A DNA stretch of 64,000 nucleotides from Chlorobiota bacterium (GTDB taxonomy: Bacteria > Bacteroidota > Ignavibacteria > Kapaibacteriales > NICIL-2). Numbering within the stretch: position 1 is the first letter of the stretch; each line of letters begins with the position of its first letter. The notes under the pieces were generated by a model. That model made no database searches. It saw only the letters and a list, made by a program, of their open reading frames with translations, and had not been told where the DNA came from. The translations under genes and the position numbers were made by a program. The stretch covers positions 1-64,000 of the forward strand of contig JAOAGY010000009.1 in the NCBI GenBank assembly GCA_026415505.1. Direction: 5' to 3'. Of the stretch, positions 8,561 through 18,109 are shown piece after piece.

Positions 8561-10137
8561 GGCAGTCTCCGCATGATGAGAAACGTACAGTCATCCGAAA
8601 GCGCAGCAGTGCCACGGTGGCACGACAAGCTGACCGCCAGTGCTTTTGCTATTTCTTGAGCATTCTTATCGGCAGCTCCAGCCAAGACGCCGATCATTCG
8701 TTCCTCGCCGAATTCGTTACCATCTGTGCCGACTGCTTCGATGACGCCATCGGAATAGAGACAAAGCGCTGCTCCGGGAGGCAACGATAGTGCCGATTCT
8801 GTGTAGTCGGCGTCGTCGAGAACACCGAGCACAATCGAACCGACATCCAATCGCTGCACAGAACCATCGGGCAACAGAAGCAATGGCATCGGATGTCCGG
8901 CGTTTGCATAGCGTATCTGCGCGAGAGCAGGATCGTACTCGGCAACAACTGCGGTCACGAACGACCCGCTATCGGTGTGCTCTACTAACATGCGGTTCAA
9001 CTCCGACAGAATTTGGGATGGCGTCGCTGCTTTCCTTGCCAACAGATGGAATGCGGCGTGAAGATGTGCCATAATGAGCGCTGCTCCGATGCCTTTCCCA
9101 CAGACGTCAGCAACAACGGTAAGAACGTTGCCATCGCGCACGACAACGTCGCAATAGTCACCGCTGACGTGACGAGCAGCTTCGACGTGCACAGCGATTT
9201 CGATGTCACCAGCGACATCGAGAGATTCGGGCGGCAGCAATCGCCGTTGGATGTGCCTTGCCAGTGCCAACTCGCGCTCCAGTGATTCTCTCTCGACGAG
9301 TTGCTCGACAAGCGTCAGTTGATCGAGTGATAATGCCAAAGCGTTTGCGTAGGCGGTCACGAATGCCTCATCGTAGCGGCGCTGGTCACCTGACAACGAT
9401 TGCCCGATGCCGATCGCTCCGATCGTGCGTCCTCGAACTACCATCGGAACTAAATCGGCGATTCGCTGATGCAACAACGTCTGGCGCAAAGATGCACGTG
9501 CCAGCTCGGATGTTCGAATCGAGTGGTCGAGATGTTCGATCAAAAGCTGAGCATCGTCCTGGCTGAGGTGTACGCCACGCGACCAGATGACACATCGGCG
9601 GTTGCCGTCGGCAGCGATGAGTACGACGCGCGACGTCATCGCGTGCGCCATCAAACGCAGACCGGCTCGGTAGAGTAAACGCTCGCGCGATGTCGCCAGT
9701 GTCGCATCGCGAGCAATCTCGAACATTGTCTCCAGAAGCTGGTCGCGTTCGACCAGCGCGTGTTCGAGCGAGCGGCATCGCTGCTCTGCAGCAATCGCTG
9801 CAATCGCTCGCTCCGCGATCGCAAAAGATGCAGTCACAAGAGTGTTCGATTCGGGCACGACAATGGTCGCATTCGCTCCGGAGAGTCTGTAGGAAACGGC
9901 ATTACTCGCCTCATCCCCGCTAACGAGCTGCTCTGCATCGGAGTGCTCGATGCCGCGACATGCGACAATCCGCTCGCCTTCGTCGGCGCTCAACGTTGCA
10001 ACACACCACCGACTACCGCATTCGATGGCGACGCTGCAAAGCGTTTCGAGTACCTGCTCGATCGAGCGACACGACACCAGTTCGGCAACTCGATGGATCG
10101 ACAGTGTCGTGTCTGTCGAGCGATCATTGAGATTCAT
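8557..10137 (-). CDS. GAF-containing PP2C (SpoIIE/RsbU-type) serine phosphatase
   Basis: The 526-residue protein has two GAF-like sensory segments (about residues 15-130 and 150-280), a short coiled-coil connector (LVERESLERELALARHIQRRLLPP) and a C-terminal SpoIIE-type phosphatase domain. Metal-binding motifs are visible: SGDYCDVV, VADVCGKGIGAALIMA, the aspartates in LYSDGVIEA, and the terminal DDCTFLIM. Such proteins dephosphorylate STAS-domain anti-sigma antagonists in partner-switching pathways. No antagonist or kinase gene is nearby, so the target is unknown. The gene has no transmembrane segment. It overlaps the thioesterase by 14 nt and ruvA by 4 nt. Confidence 0.88.
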   Translation of the reverse strand: MNLNDRSTDTTLSIHRVAELVSCRSIEQVLETLCSVAIECGSRWCVATLSADEGERIVACRGIEHSDAEQLVSGDEASNAVSYRLSGANATIVVPESNTLVTASFAIAERAIAAIAAEQRCRSLEHALVERDQLLETMFEIARDATLATSRERLLYRAGLRLMAHAMTSRVVLIAADGNRRCVIWSRGVHLSQDDAQLLIEHLDHSIRTSELARASLRQTLLHQRIADLVPMVVRGRTIGAIGIGQSLSGDQRRYDEAFVTAYANALALSLDQLTLVEQLVERESLERELALARHIQRRLLPPESLDVAGDIEIAVHVEAARHVSGDYCDVVVRDGNVLTVVADVCGKGIGAALIMAHLHAAFHLLARKAATPSQILSELNRMLVEHTDSGSFVTAVVAEYDPALAQIRYANAGHPMPLLLLPDGSVQRLDVGSIVLGVLDDADYTESALSLPPGAALCLYSDGVIEAVGTDGNEFGEERMIGVLAGAADKNAQEIAKALAVSLSCHRGTAALSDDCTFLIMRRLP

Positions 10138-10645
10138 CGGCGAAGACAACGTGCTCACCTTCGAATTCCGCAATCAAGGACCGGTACGCATCGGGTATTC
10201 GCTCCGGCAGATTCGTCGCCGGGTTGAGATGAACCAGGACGGCGCTGGCTTTGACGAGCAGTTGCCCTTCGACCAATACAACCAGCTGATCGAAAACCAG
10301 CGACGACCGCCTGACCAGAGGAATACGCGTCAGGACTTCGTATTCATCGTCGAATTGAGCAGCCGCGAAATAGTCTATCTCCTGATGTGCGACGACGAAG
10401 CGATGCTTCGTGACGAACGTATCGCGATCGATGGGCAATCCGATCGCGCGGAAATACTCGACACGTGCGGCTTCCAGCCAGTAGAAGTACACCGCATTGT
10501 GAACGATTCCCTGCCGATCCACATCGTAGGTGCGGACACGCGTCCGCACAGCGTGTCTGTAGAGCGGACGCTCCTTTTCGATGATCACTTGCGCGCGCTC
10601 CGATGCGCTCGGTGTTGGGTGAGTACGAACGATACCGACACTCAT
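10124..10645 (-). CDS. Acyl-CoA thioesterase, 4HBT/YbgC type
   Basis: This 173-residue hotdog-fold protein carries the 4HBT signature YDVDRQGIVHNAVYFYWLEAAR, in which the Asp and the following histidine region form the active site of YbgC/FadM-like thioesterases. It probably hydrolyses acyl-CoA or acyl-ACP thioesters in the cytoplasm; the chain length preferred cannot be told from sequence. Homology starts at MSVGIVRTH, whose ATG overlaps the stop of the threonine aldolase gene (ATGA, 10642-10645), so the upstream part of the open frame is discarded. Confidence 0.85.
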   Translation of the reverse strand: MSVGIVRTHPTPSASERAQVIIEKERPLYRHAVRTRVRTYDVDRQGIVHNAVYFYWLEAARVEYFRAIGLPIDRDTFVTKHRFVVAHQEIDYFAAAQFDDEYEVLTRIPLVRRSSLVFDQLVVLVEGQLLVKASAVLVHLNPATNLPERIPDAYRSLIAEFEGEHVVFADESQ

Positions 10646-11712
10646 TGTCGCTCCAAAACAGTTGTTGCACGTCCGGCAAGTTCCGAGTGAACACGAAGCA
10701 TTGTCGTCGCTGCAACGAGCAACCGGTCGTCGTCGATGCCCAGGTGAAAGACCGCGCGAAGCCAATCCGACGGACCCGGCGATACGAGAATGTCGCGCTC
10801 GGCAAGTGCAGTCATGAGCAATGCAGACGACACGCGGCGACGCGAACGGAAAAGCACGATGTTCGTCGGTGGCGGATCGAGCATGATTTCGAAATCGTCG
10901 GCGATCGCTTCGGCAAAACGACGGGCACGCGCATGGTCGTCAGCCAATCGCTCGATGTGATGGTCGAGCGCATACAAACCCGCCGCTGCCAGAATGCCTG
11001 TCTGCCGCATGCCGCCGCCGAGCATTTTTCTCCACCGCCGTGCCGCCACGATCAGATCGCGCGGACCGACGAGCAGCGATCCCACCGGCGCACCGAGACC
11101 TTTCGACAAGCACACCATCACCGTCGTACATGGAGCGGCGTAATCGGCGAGCGAAATGCCCGTCGCGACAGAGGCATTCCAAAGCCGCGCACCGTCGCAG
11201 TGCAAGAAAAAACCGTGCTGCCGGCACCATGCGCCGATTGCACGAACGGTTTCGAGCGACAGGATCGCACCGCTGAGACGATTGTGCGTGTTCTCGATGC
11301 AGACACCGCGGGTACGCGGATAGTAGTACTGCGGCGGTCGGACTGCTTCCTCCAATGCAGCTATCGGATCGTCCGCTGCCGATTGCAGCGGTATCGGACG
11401 TAGTTGCACACGAGAGATCAACGACGGCGCTCCCGTCTCGTAGTGAACGATGTGACTTTCGCTGTCGAGGATGACTTCATCACCTGCTGCAGCCTGCACC
11501 GCCAACGCAAGTTGATTTCCCATCGTTCCGCTCGGAACGAACAACGCTGATTCTTTCCCGAGAAGCGTCGCGATACGCTCTTCGAGCAGATTCGTCGTCG
11601 GGTCCTCGCCGAAGACATCGTCGCCGACGTCGGCGAACGCCATCGCCCGGCGCATGGGCTCGGTGGGCGTCGTAACAGTATCGCTGCGCAGATCGATGGA
11701 TTCGTTTCTCAT
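10642..11712 (-). CDS. ltaE: Low-specificity L-threonine aldolase
   Basis: This PLP enzyme (356 residues) cleaves L-threonine or L-allo-threonine to glycine and acetaldehyde. It opens with the family hallmark IDLRSDTVTTPT, contains VPSGTMGNQLAL, HCDGARLWNA and the PLP-lysine motif CLSKGLGAPVGS (Lys204). The ATG at 11712 is fixed by homology. It lies only 6 nt after a strong Bacteroidota-type -7 element, so the message should be leaderless or nearly so. It is the first gene of a five-gene operon ending in the HisA-like gene. An SDR-type threonine dehydrogenase sits about 10 kb away, giving a second threonine-breakdown route. Confidence 0.93.
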   Translation of the reverse strand: MRNESIDLRSDTVTTPTEPMRRAMAFADVGDDVFGEDPTTNLLEERIATLLGKESALFVPSGTMGNQLALAVQAAAGDEVILDSESHIVHYETGAPSLISRVQLRPIPLQSAADDPIAALEEAVRPPQYYYPRTRGVCIENTHNRLSGAILSLETVRAIGAWCRQHGFFLHCDGARLWNASVATGISLADYAAPCTTVMVCLSKGLGAPVGSLLVGPRDLIVAARRWRKMLGGGMRQTGILAAAGLYALDHHIERLADDHARARRFAEAIADDFEIMLDPPPTNIVLFRSRRRVSSALLMTALAERDILVSPGPSDWLRAVFHLGIDDDRLLVAATTMLRVHSELAGRATTVLERQ

Positions 11713-11718
11713 ACGGCA

Positions 11719-11752
11719 CAAAAATACCAGACGCCCGAGACCGAGCAAAAAA
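11719..11752 (-). promoter_or_regulatory. Bacteroidota-type promoter for ltaE operon
   Basis: The minus strand reads TTTTTTG (11746-11752), 19 nt, TATTTTTG (11719-11726). Both boxes and the spacing match the Bacteroidota consensus. Only 6 nt separate the -7 box from the ATG of ltaE, which predicts a leaderless transcript. Confidence 0.72.
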
Positions 11753-11802
11753 CGTTTGCCGATTGCGAAATTCGCCCTCGTCGAAACGTCGCACGAACTG
11801 CA

Positions 11803-13449
11803 ATGACCGATCTGGCATCGCTCATCCTTCAAGCACAATCGGTCCGCGGCATACCGCCGCAATCGGCACCGCTACGCTATCGCTCGGTCGCAGAGATGGC
11901 TGCCGCACGACTCCGGGAGCACCGCGACCGACAGTTCCTGGTGCACTACGACGAACACGGCACGCGGCGACAGTGGACCTACCGCGAGTTCATCGAAGAA
12001 GTCTTGCGTACCGCGGCATTGCTTCGCTCGTATGGACTGGGACGCGGCGACCGCTACGCCACTGCCGCCCACAATCACGCCGACACGATCGTGCAATATT
12101 TTGCTGGCTGGATGCTCGGCTCATGCGTCGTTCCGCTCAACATGACCGAAGACGACGCGCGATTGAACTACATCCTCAAAACGTCCGGCGCTCGATTGTT
12201 GCTGTGTCGTCCGGATTACGTCGAGCGTCTCCCTGCGATCACCGCCGACACAACGATCGAAACTGTCGTCGTCGGCGATGACTATCGCGAGCAAGTTCGT
12301 AACACCGAACCACTGGCGCTCGACGCAACGACCGACGAGATGGAGACCGAAGCGCTGCTAGTCTTCACCAGCGGCACAACAGGCAACCCGAAAGGCGTCG
12401 TACTCGTGCAGCGCAATCTCATCGCCGATGCGGAAGGAATCGCATCATGGCATCGCATCACTCCGAGCGATCGGATGATGTGCGTCCTGCCGGTGCACCA
12501 CGTCAATGGGACGATCGTCACCCACGTCACGCCGTTTTTCGCCGGTGCGTCGGTTGTCCTGAACCGGAAATTCCAAACCGAGCATTTCTTCCCGCGCATC
12601 GCAGCAGAGGGCGTAACGATCGTCTCGGTCGTACCCACACTGCTGGCATTTCTCCTCGAAGCGAACGCCGATTTGTGCGGCGTTCGAGAGCGCGGATTCC
12701 GTCACATCATTTGCGGTGCAGGTCCGCTCACGTGCGAGCTTGCTGATCGTTTCGAGGAACGGTATCGCATTCCGATCGTTCATGGCTACGGACTCTCCGA
12801 AACGACTTGCTATTCGTGCTTTCTCGAACTCGATCTTTCCGGCGAGGATCATCGCCATTGGATGCAGGACTACGGTTTTCCTTCGATCGGCGCTCCGATA
12901 CCGCAAAACGAAATGGCGATCCACGACCCCAACGGCAATCCGCTCGGCGAAGGCGAGCGCGGCGAAATCGTCATCCGCGGCTGGAACGTCATGAAAGGCT
13001 ACGACGCCAACCCAGACGCCAACTACGCAGCATTCACGCACGGTTGGTTCCGCAGCGGCGACGAAGGATTCTTCATCCGTTCACGCGACGGCAAACCGTA
13101 CTTTTTCATCACCGGTCGCATCAAGGAGCTGATCATTCGTGGCGGCGTCAACATCGCACCGCTGGAGATAGACGAAGTTCTCGCGCGTGCACCGGGCGTC
13201 AAAGCTGGCATTGCGGTCGGCTTCGAGCACGACCTTTACGGCGAAGAGGTCGGCGCACTGGTGATTCCCGAAGCAGGTGCAAGCGAAGAAGCGATTCTGG
13301 CATTCTGTCGGCAGCATCTGCCGTTCCACAAATGCCCGAAAGTCGTGCTCTTCACCGATGCGCTGCCGGTGACCTCGACCGGCAAGTACCAGCGCAATCG
13401 CGTCAAGCACTTGTTTGCTCAGTGGCGCTCGGTGCAGTTTCAGAAGTGA
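11803..13449 (+). CDS. Class I adenylate-forming acyl-CoA synthetase
   Basis: This 548-residue AMP-dependent synthetase activates a carboxylic acid as acyl-AMP and then forms its CoA thioester. The core motifs are FTSGTTGNPKG (188-198), GYGLSETT, GWFRSGDEGF, the hinge GRIKELIIRGGVNI and the C-terminal catalytic lysine region TSTGKYQRNR. The substrate is not predictable; the set resembles fatty-acid or o-succinylbenzoate-type ligases. It is the only plus-strand gene between 1 and 27.6 kb and is divergent from ltaE, with 90 nt between their start codons. Its 3' end overlaps the convergent UPF0104 gene by 47 nt, so the two tails are antisense to one another. Confidence 0.92.
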   Translation: MTDLASLILQAQSVRGIPPQSAPLRYRSVAEMAAARLREHRDRQFLVHYDEHGTRRQWTYREFIEEVLRTAALLRSYGLGRGDRYATAAHNHADTIVQYFAGWMLGSCVVPLNMTEDDARLNYILKTSGARLLLCRPDYVERLPAITADTTIETVVVGDDYREQVRNTEPLALDATTDEMETEALLVFTSGTTGNPKGVVLVQRNLIADAEGIASWHRITPSDRMMCVLPVHHVNGTIVTHVTPFFAGASVVLNRKFQTEHFFPRIAAEGVTIVSVVPTLLAFLLEANADLCGVRERGFRHIICGAGPLTCELADRFEERYRIPIVHGYGLSETTCYSCFLELDLSGEDHRHWMQDYGFPSIGAPIPQNEMAIHDPNGNPLGEGERGEIVIRGWNVMKGYDANPDANYAAFTHGWFRSGDEGFFIRSRDGKPYFFITGRIKELIIRGGVNIAPLEIDEVLARAPGVKAGIAVGFEHDLYGEEVGALVIPEAGASEEAILAFCRQHLPFHKCPKVVLFTDALPVTSTGKYQRNRVKHLFAQWRSVQFQK

Positions 13450-14500
13450 GTGCCGGTTGTGTCAGTGCGACGAGCGAAATCCCCTCGCGCGCCGCGAAGA
13501 TGCCTCCGACGAGCATGACGGAAACGTAATTGACCGCATGAGCGACCGTGATGAAGACGAACGCTTCTTCCAGCGGCGCTGCATACAAACGCGTCATCGC
13601 TTCGGCGACGAGTGCATGAACGACGCCGATCGCTCCAGGAGTCGGCGCAATCATCGTCCCGACAGCGACCGCCAACAGCACGATGCATGCATCGACGAAC
13701 GTCCAGGCGTGACCGTCTGGCGTGTGCAGCGGTACTGCCAGCAGCGTTATCCACAGCGGCAATGCATAGAGCACCCAAATCGCCACTGACTCGACGAGCA
13801 ACAAAGCGACATCGCCACCGCTCCTTGCGATGCGCAGCCCGCGTCGGAACGATGCGAACACAGCCGCGATTCGTTCCGATAGCTGGCGCGAAAAGAGCCT
13901 GACGACCAGAACAGCGACGCGCTCGCCGATCGTCGTGACGCCGAGGATGACCACGCCAGCAGCGAGCACGAGCAAGACGATCGCCAGCGAGCGCATGCCC
14001 TCTCCGACAAGCCACGGCGGCAGTGCAGCGCTGGTGACACCCGGCAGCAACAGCATCGCGACCCCCAAGAAAAAAAGCAACTGCGTTACGTCCACCAGTC
14101 GCTCAGCGAACACCGATGCAAGCAGGAGTGTCGTCGGAAGCCGGTGGCGCCGTGCGACGATATACGGGCGAACGATCTCCCCACTGCGCGGCACGATATT
14201 GTTGGCGACGTAGCCGAGCATAATGGCGGAAAACAAATCCAACAGTGGCATCGGTGCAAGATCGGGGACCGAGCGGAGCATCGTTTTCCAACGCACAGCT
14301 CGCATCCAGTGCGATGCGATGACCGGCACAGCACCGAGAATGGCAAGCGGATAGTTGACCGAGCCGAGCGTCTGCCAGACTCGTTGCAGATCGAGAACCG
14401 ATGCGACCCAGAGAATTACGGCGGCAAAGACGACGCCACCGACGACGATCTTCCACAGAATCGGCTTCGACGCTCCTCGATCCGAAGCGTTGTCGGTCAT
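13403..14500 (-). CDS. UPF0104/LPG-synthase-type integral membrane protein
   Basis: The 365-residue protein has about eight hydrophobic helices and belongs to the lysylphosphatidylglycerol synthase transmembrane (UPF0104) family. The family pattern around the second and third helices is present (ADLFSAIMLGYVANNIVP-type segment, then RSGEIVRPYIVARR and SVFAERLVDVTQLL). The cytoplasmic aminoacyl-transferase domain of true MprF is absent, so it is more likely a flippase-like or glycolipid-related member. It is the last gene of the long minus-strand operon and starts 4 nt after the T9SS BNR gene. Its tail overlaps the convergent acyl-CoA synthetase gene by 47 nt. Confidence 0.82.
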   Translation of the reverse strand: MTDNASDRGASKPILWKIVVGGVVFAAVILWVASVLDLQRVWQTLGSVNYPLAILGAVPVIASHWMRAVRWKTMLRSVPDLAPMPLLDLFSAIMLGYVANNIVPRSGEIVRPYIVARRHRLPTTLLLASVFAERLVDVTQLLFFLGVAMLLLPGVTSAALPPWLVGEGMRSLAIVLLVLAAGVVILGVTTIGERVAVLVVRLFSRQLSERIAAVFASFRRGLRIARSGGDVALLLVESVAIWVLYALPLWITLLAVPLHTPDGHAWTFVDACIVLLAVAVGTMIAPTPGAIGVVHALVAEAMTRLYAAPLEEAFVFITVAHAVNYVSVMLVGGIFAAREGISLVALTQPALTSETAPSATEQTSA

Positions 14501-14504
14501 CGGT

Positions 14505-17492
14505 TCAGCGTGCGACGGTGAACTTTTCGACGGTGACACCATCTCGGCTGATGCAATGGACAAAGTACACGCCCGGTGGGAACTGCGAAACATCGAAACG
14601 CAGCTCTGTCGGGGTCGGCACAAGCGGAACATCGGATGCAACGAGCAACTGGCGACCCATCGCGTCGTAGAGCGCAATCGAAGCAGTGCTCGGCTGCGAT
14701 GCATGTGCACGAACGACCACCGCATCCGAAGCAGGATTCGGCAGAACTTCGACGCTCGCACCGGGCGCCGCCGCTCGTTGCTCGACCGATGCGACGCTGT
14801 CGGTCAAGGCGATGTTGTCGAGATACCATCCATCGTCGGCACCGAGCGCCCCAGCGACGAGAACAAAGCGAACATAGACCGTATCGCCGACATGATCGGC
14901 AAGCGAGCGATGCACCCAATACCACGGTGCATTTTGCACGGTGGCGTTGTTGCCCCATTCGGTTACCGAGGAACGATTGAACGAGCCCCACCACTGCCAC
15001 GAACGACCGAAATCGGTGCTGTACTGCACACCGCCGAAGTGGGACGACGATGCGCGAATCAAGGCGATATGCGCGAAGGAGAAAGTTGTCTTTGCTGCCG
15101 GCACAACAAATGGCGCCAGAGCAAGATAGTTCATTGTTCCTGGCACGTAGTTACCACTCGGAGAATCGGTCAGTGAATTCGGTGGTGACAGCGAGCGGAC
15201 TGTTGTGCGTGCCCACTCTGGATTGGATGGGACGATCTGCCCGTCGCTTGTACGGATGTTGTAACCATAGAATGCGATCGTATCGCTGGCATCACGGTCG
15301 AAACTCATTCGCAGGTCTTCGAGCGGACGGCCACTGTAGGCGAGCACTGGATCGGTCGGTGCACTGTAGGTAATTCGGTCGCCACGCTTTCCGACAGCTC
15401 GAAGTGTGATCCAGTAGAATCGCTTCGTCGGCAGTTGGAGTACGTATCGGCTGGACGCGCCCGCCTGCACTTGTGGTACCGAGATACTGTCCACGGGCAC
15501 ACCATCGTTGTAGAACACGATGCGATCAAAGTCGTGGAAATACGTGCTATCGGTGTGTTGGCTGGGATTGGTCCAGACAAGCTCGATACCGTCAGTGTGC
15601 GGTTTGGCAACGACATCGCTCGGTCTCTGCGGCTCGAGTCCGCCGCCCGTTACGACACTTGTACTAACAGGATTGCTTTCGAGCCCATCGCTCGATCGGA
15701 CCACGAATTCGTACGTGTAAAGAGCGCCGTCCATCAATCCAGTATCGGTATAGGTGGTGGTGCCAGCAGGTAGCACGGCAATTTGCTGCCCGTTGCGACG
15801 CACGATGATCGAATAATCACCGATCGGGTCACCGAGCATTGTCGTTGTTGGGTTCGTCCATCTGAGGATGACGCGTGTTGGGTCCTGGTACGAATTCTCC
15901 GATGTCAAATTCTCGATCGGTCGCGGACCGAGCGTCACGATCGCGACATACGTATCGTTAGTGGACATCGCCCCAGTAGGAGAATCGGGCATCCAGAAGC
16001 ACGGGAAAAATTTTCCGTTTCTCGCAGCGATGCTGGTATAATCGCCCCAGTAGTACCCACCACTGCCACCTTGTGGCGAGACAGTGCTCGGCGTACGGAA
16101 ATACCACGTCTGTGGAGTCAACCGGAGACGCCGCCATGTCGAGCCGCCATCACGAGAAATCGCTAAATACGCATCGGCACCTGTATTGTCCGGCGAATTC
16201 TGAGAGCTGTAGTAGAGCACACCGATCGCACCGGTCATCGGTTCCACCGCAATCGCCGGCATGAACACGTCGTTGTTGAGCTGGTTGTCGTCCACTCTGA
16301 TAGATGCCGACCAGGTTTGCCCTTGATCGGTCGAACGAGCAAGGTACACTCCAGGTTGCTGCGTCGTTGGGTGTTTACCAGCTTGGACCACATAGACCCA
16401 TCCTCGTCGCGGACCATTCGAGCGATCAACCGCAATTGCTGGATATGAGCTGATGCGCATGTTCTGCTTTTGTGCAAGCTCGTAGCGTCCGTTGCTGGAG
16501 TTGTACGTACCGATATTGAGGACAGTTTGCGCTACTCGCGACGGCTGGAACGACGCTCCGCCGTTTGTACTGACACGAACGACTGCATCGGTCCTACCTC
16601 CAGACTGAGAACGATACGCAACGTAGAGAATGCCGTTTGGTCCGACACATGGCATTGGCGATTGAACAGAACCATAACCGAGTTCGAGTGGAGGCTGATC
16701 CCATGTCTGTCCCCCATCGCCTGAACGAGAAAAAGCGATATAGTTCGGCTGAGAACCTTTGCTGAAATGCGTCCATGCGATGTAGATGTTGTTTTTGTAT
16801 GGCGAGGTAGGGTCGTTATCGGCATCCATAAGCCACTTGTCGTTGAAGGGTGGATTCTGCTGCCCCTCGTAGTACCACACATAAGGCAGCATCGTCCACG
16901 TCATGCCACCATCAGTGGACTTGCACACGATCACGTAGTTGTCGCCGTTTCCATCGTTCTGCGACAGACGTGCCCAGCCGTAGCCGTAATAGAGATTGCC
17001 ATTGGCATCGAATGCCAGAGCCGGATCGAAATTCGTTTGTCCGCCGCCGGCAGGCGTGCCGATATTGGCATTGCTCGGCAGCAGCGTTCGCGTCCACGTC
17101 CTCCCACCGTCTTTGCTGACGAACGCCGTCATTCTGTACCCGTTGATGCCGTTGTATTGCGTGTCGTTCGAATTGGCGACGATGTTGTTCGGATCGAGCG
17201 GATTGACCGCGATCCACGTCTCGGTTTGGTCGTACGGTGCGCCGACACTTGCATTGGCGATCGGAAAGCCGTCTGGCGATACGAGTCCGTTGAGAAACCG
17301 CGGGACGTGTTTTTCGGTGCCCGGCGGATACGACGGTGCTTTCATCCACATGGTCGGCTTGCGAAAACCGACGTTGTCTTGCTCGACCGACGGGCGCAGA
17401 TAAATCGGCACACACCGTGCATCGTACTGCGCACTCAGCCGTACTCCACCGATACACCCGAGTGCCAATACGAGATAAGTAAAGCGTCTCAT
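14505..17492 (-). CDS. Secreted BNR-repeat protein with T9SS sorting domain
   Basis: This 995-residue protein has a signal peptide (MRRFTYLVLALGCIG...LSAQ) and an N-terminal beta-propeller built of sialidase-like BNR/Asp-box repeats (SKDGGRTWT, STDGGMTWT, SGDGGQTWD, STDQGQTWS, SRDGGSTWR; about residues 100-480). Two fibronectin type III-like domains follow, each with an L/V-x-W-x-N/P pattern, then a sandwich domain and a C-terminal T9SS type A sorting domain (VEVLPNPASD... to the end, with the GVYFV segment). It is therefore exported across the outer membrane and attached or released. BNR repeats alone do not prove sialidase activity, and no catalytic FRIP-type motif was seen. It starts 7 nt after adk. 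Confidence 0.87.
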   Translation of the reverse strand: MRRFTYLVLALGCIGGVRLSAQYDARCVPIYLRPSVEQDNVGFRKPTMWMKAPSYPPGTEKHVPRFLNGLVSPDGFPIANASVGAPYDQTETWIAVNPLDPNNIVANSNDTQYNGINGYRMTAFVSKDGGRTWTRTLLPSNANIGTPAGGGQTNFDPALAFDANGNLYYGYGWARLSQNDGNGDNYVIVCKSTDGGMTWTMLPYVWYYEGQQNPPFNDKWLMDADNDPTSPYKNNIYIAWTHFSKGSQPNYIAFSRSGDGGQTWDQPPLELGYGSVQSPMPCVGPNGILYVAYRSQSGGRTDAVVRVSTNGGASFQPSRVAQTVLNIGTYNSSNGRYELAQKQNMRISSYPAIAVDRSNGPRRGWVYVVQAGKHPTTQQPGVYLARSTDQGQTWSASIRVDDNQLNNDVFMPAIAVEPMTGAIGVLYYSSQNSPDNTGADAYLAISRDGGSTWRRLRLTPQTWYFRTPSTVSPQGGSGGYYWGDYTSIAARNGKFFPCFWMPDSPTGAMSTNDTYVAIVTLGPRPIENLTSENSYQDPTRVILRWTNPTTTMLGDPIGDYSIIVRRNGQQIAVLPAGTTTYTDTGLMDGALYTYEFVVRSSDGLESNPVSTSVVTGGGLEPQRPSDVVAKPHTDGIELVWTNPSQHTDSTYFHDFDRIVFYNDGVPVDSISVPQVQAGASSRYVLQLPTKRFYWITLRAVGKRGDRITYSAPTDPVLAYSGRPLEDLRMSFDRDASDTIAFYGYNIRTSDGQIVPSNPEWARTTVRSLSPPNSLTDSPSGNYVPGTMNYLALAPFVVPAAKTTFSFAHIALIRASSSHFGGVQYSTDFGRSWQWWGSFNRSSVTEWGNNATVQNAPWYWVHRSLADHVGDTVYVRFVLVAGALGADDGWYLDNIALTDSVASVEQRAAAPGASVEVLPNPASDAVVVRAHASQPSTASIALYDAMGRQLLVASDVPLVPTPTELRFDVSQFPPGVYFVHCISRDGVTVEKFTVAR

Positions 17493-17499
17493 AGCAGCC

Positions 17500-18084
17500 T
17501 CAGCGATTATTGGACATGTTCGCATCTACTGTCACGGATTTGATGGCTTCGACGATCGCTCGATGAACATCTTCGACTGCCATATCGCCGGCAATCCGCT
17601 GCAATTTTCCCTGCCGCGCGTAGTAATCCAGCACAGGTGCCGTCCGTTCCTCGTACACACGAAGACGCTCGCGGATGACTTGCTCGGTATCGTCGCTGCG
17701 TCCACGCTGCAGCATGCGACGAACGAGCTCTTCTTCAGGCACTTCGATCGTCAACACCGATTCGATTTTTTGTCCGCGCTCGGCGAGCATGCGATCGAGC
17801 GCGCGTGCTTGCTCCAGCGTGCGTGGGAAGCCGTCGAAAACGACGCCGCTGGCAAACGCCGGATCGTCGAGTGCACGCTCGACCACTTCGAGGACAATCT
17901 CGTCGGGGACCAAATCGCCCGATTCGACGATGGCACGAATGCGATTCCCCAATTCGGAACCGCTTGCGATGTGTCGGCGGAATTCTTCGCCCGTCGAAAA
18001 ATGCGCCATGCCCAAACGCTCGCGCAAAAGCGCCGCTTGAGTGCCTTTCCCCGCACCAGGCGGACCGAACAGTACGACGTTCAT
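17500..18084 (-). CDS. adk: Adenylate kinase, short form
   Basis: Adk (194 residues) interconverts ATP+AMP and 2 ADP. The P-loop GPPGAGKGTQ is at residues 7-16, the AMP-binding FDGFPRTLEQA segment is intact, and the arginines of the LID region (RMLQRGRSDDTEQVIRERL) are present. The length shows the short LID without the zinc-type insert. The usual GDMLR segment reads GEEFRRH, a small deviation. The start ATG at 18084 is set by the P-loop position. It is in the TDH-folD-rluA operon, 25 nt after the pseudouridine synthase gene. Confidence 0.94.
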   Translation of the reverse strand: MNVVLFGPPGAGKGTQAALLRERLGMAHFSTGEEFRRHIASGSELGNRIRAIVESGDLVPDEIVLEVVERALDDPAFASGVVFDGFPRTLEQARALDRMLAERGQKIESVLTIEVPEEELVRRMLQRGRSDDTEQVIRERLRVYEERTAPVLDYYARQGKLQRIAGDMAVEDVHRAIVEAIKSVTVDANMSNNR

Positions 18085-18109
18085 TCGACTCGATTCCAGA
18101 ATTGACACG

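Noticed and set aside
14505-17492. Annotation of the BNR protein as sialidase
   Set aside because: BNR repeats are common in non-enzymatic propellers and no FRIP or catalytic triad was seen.
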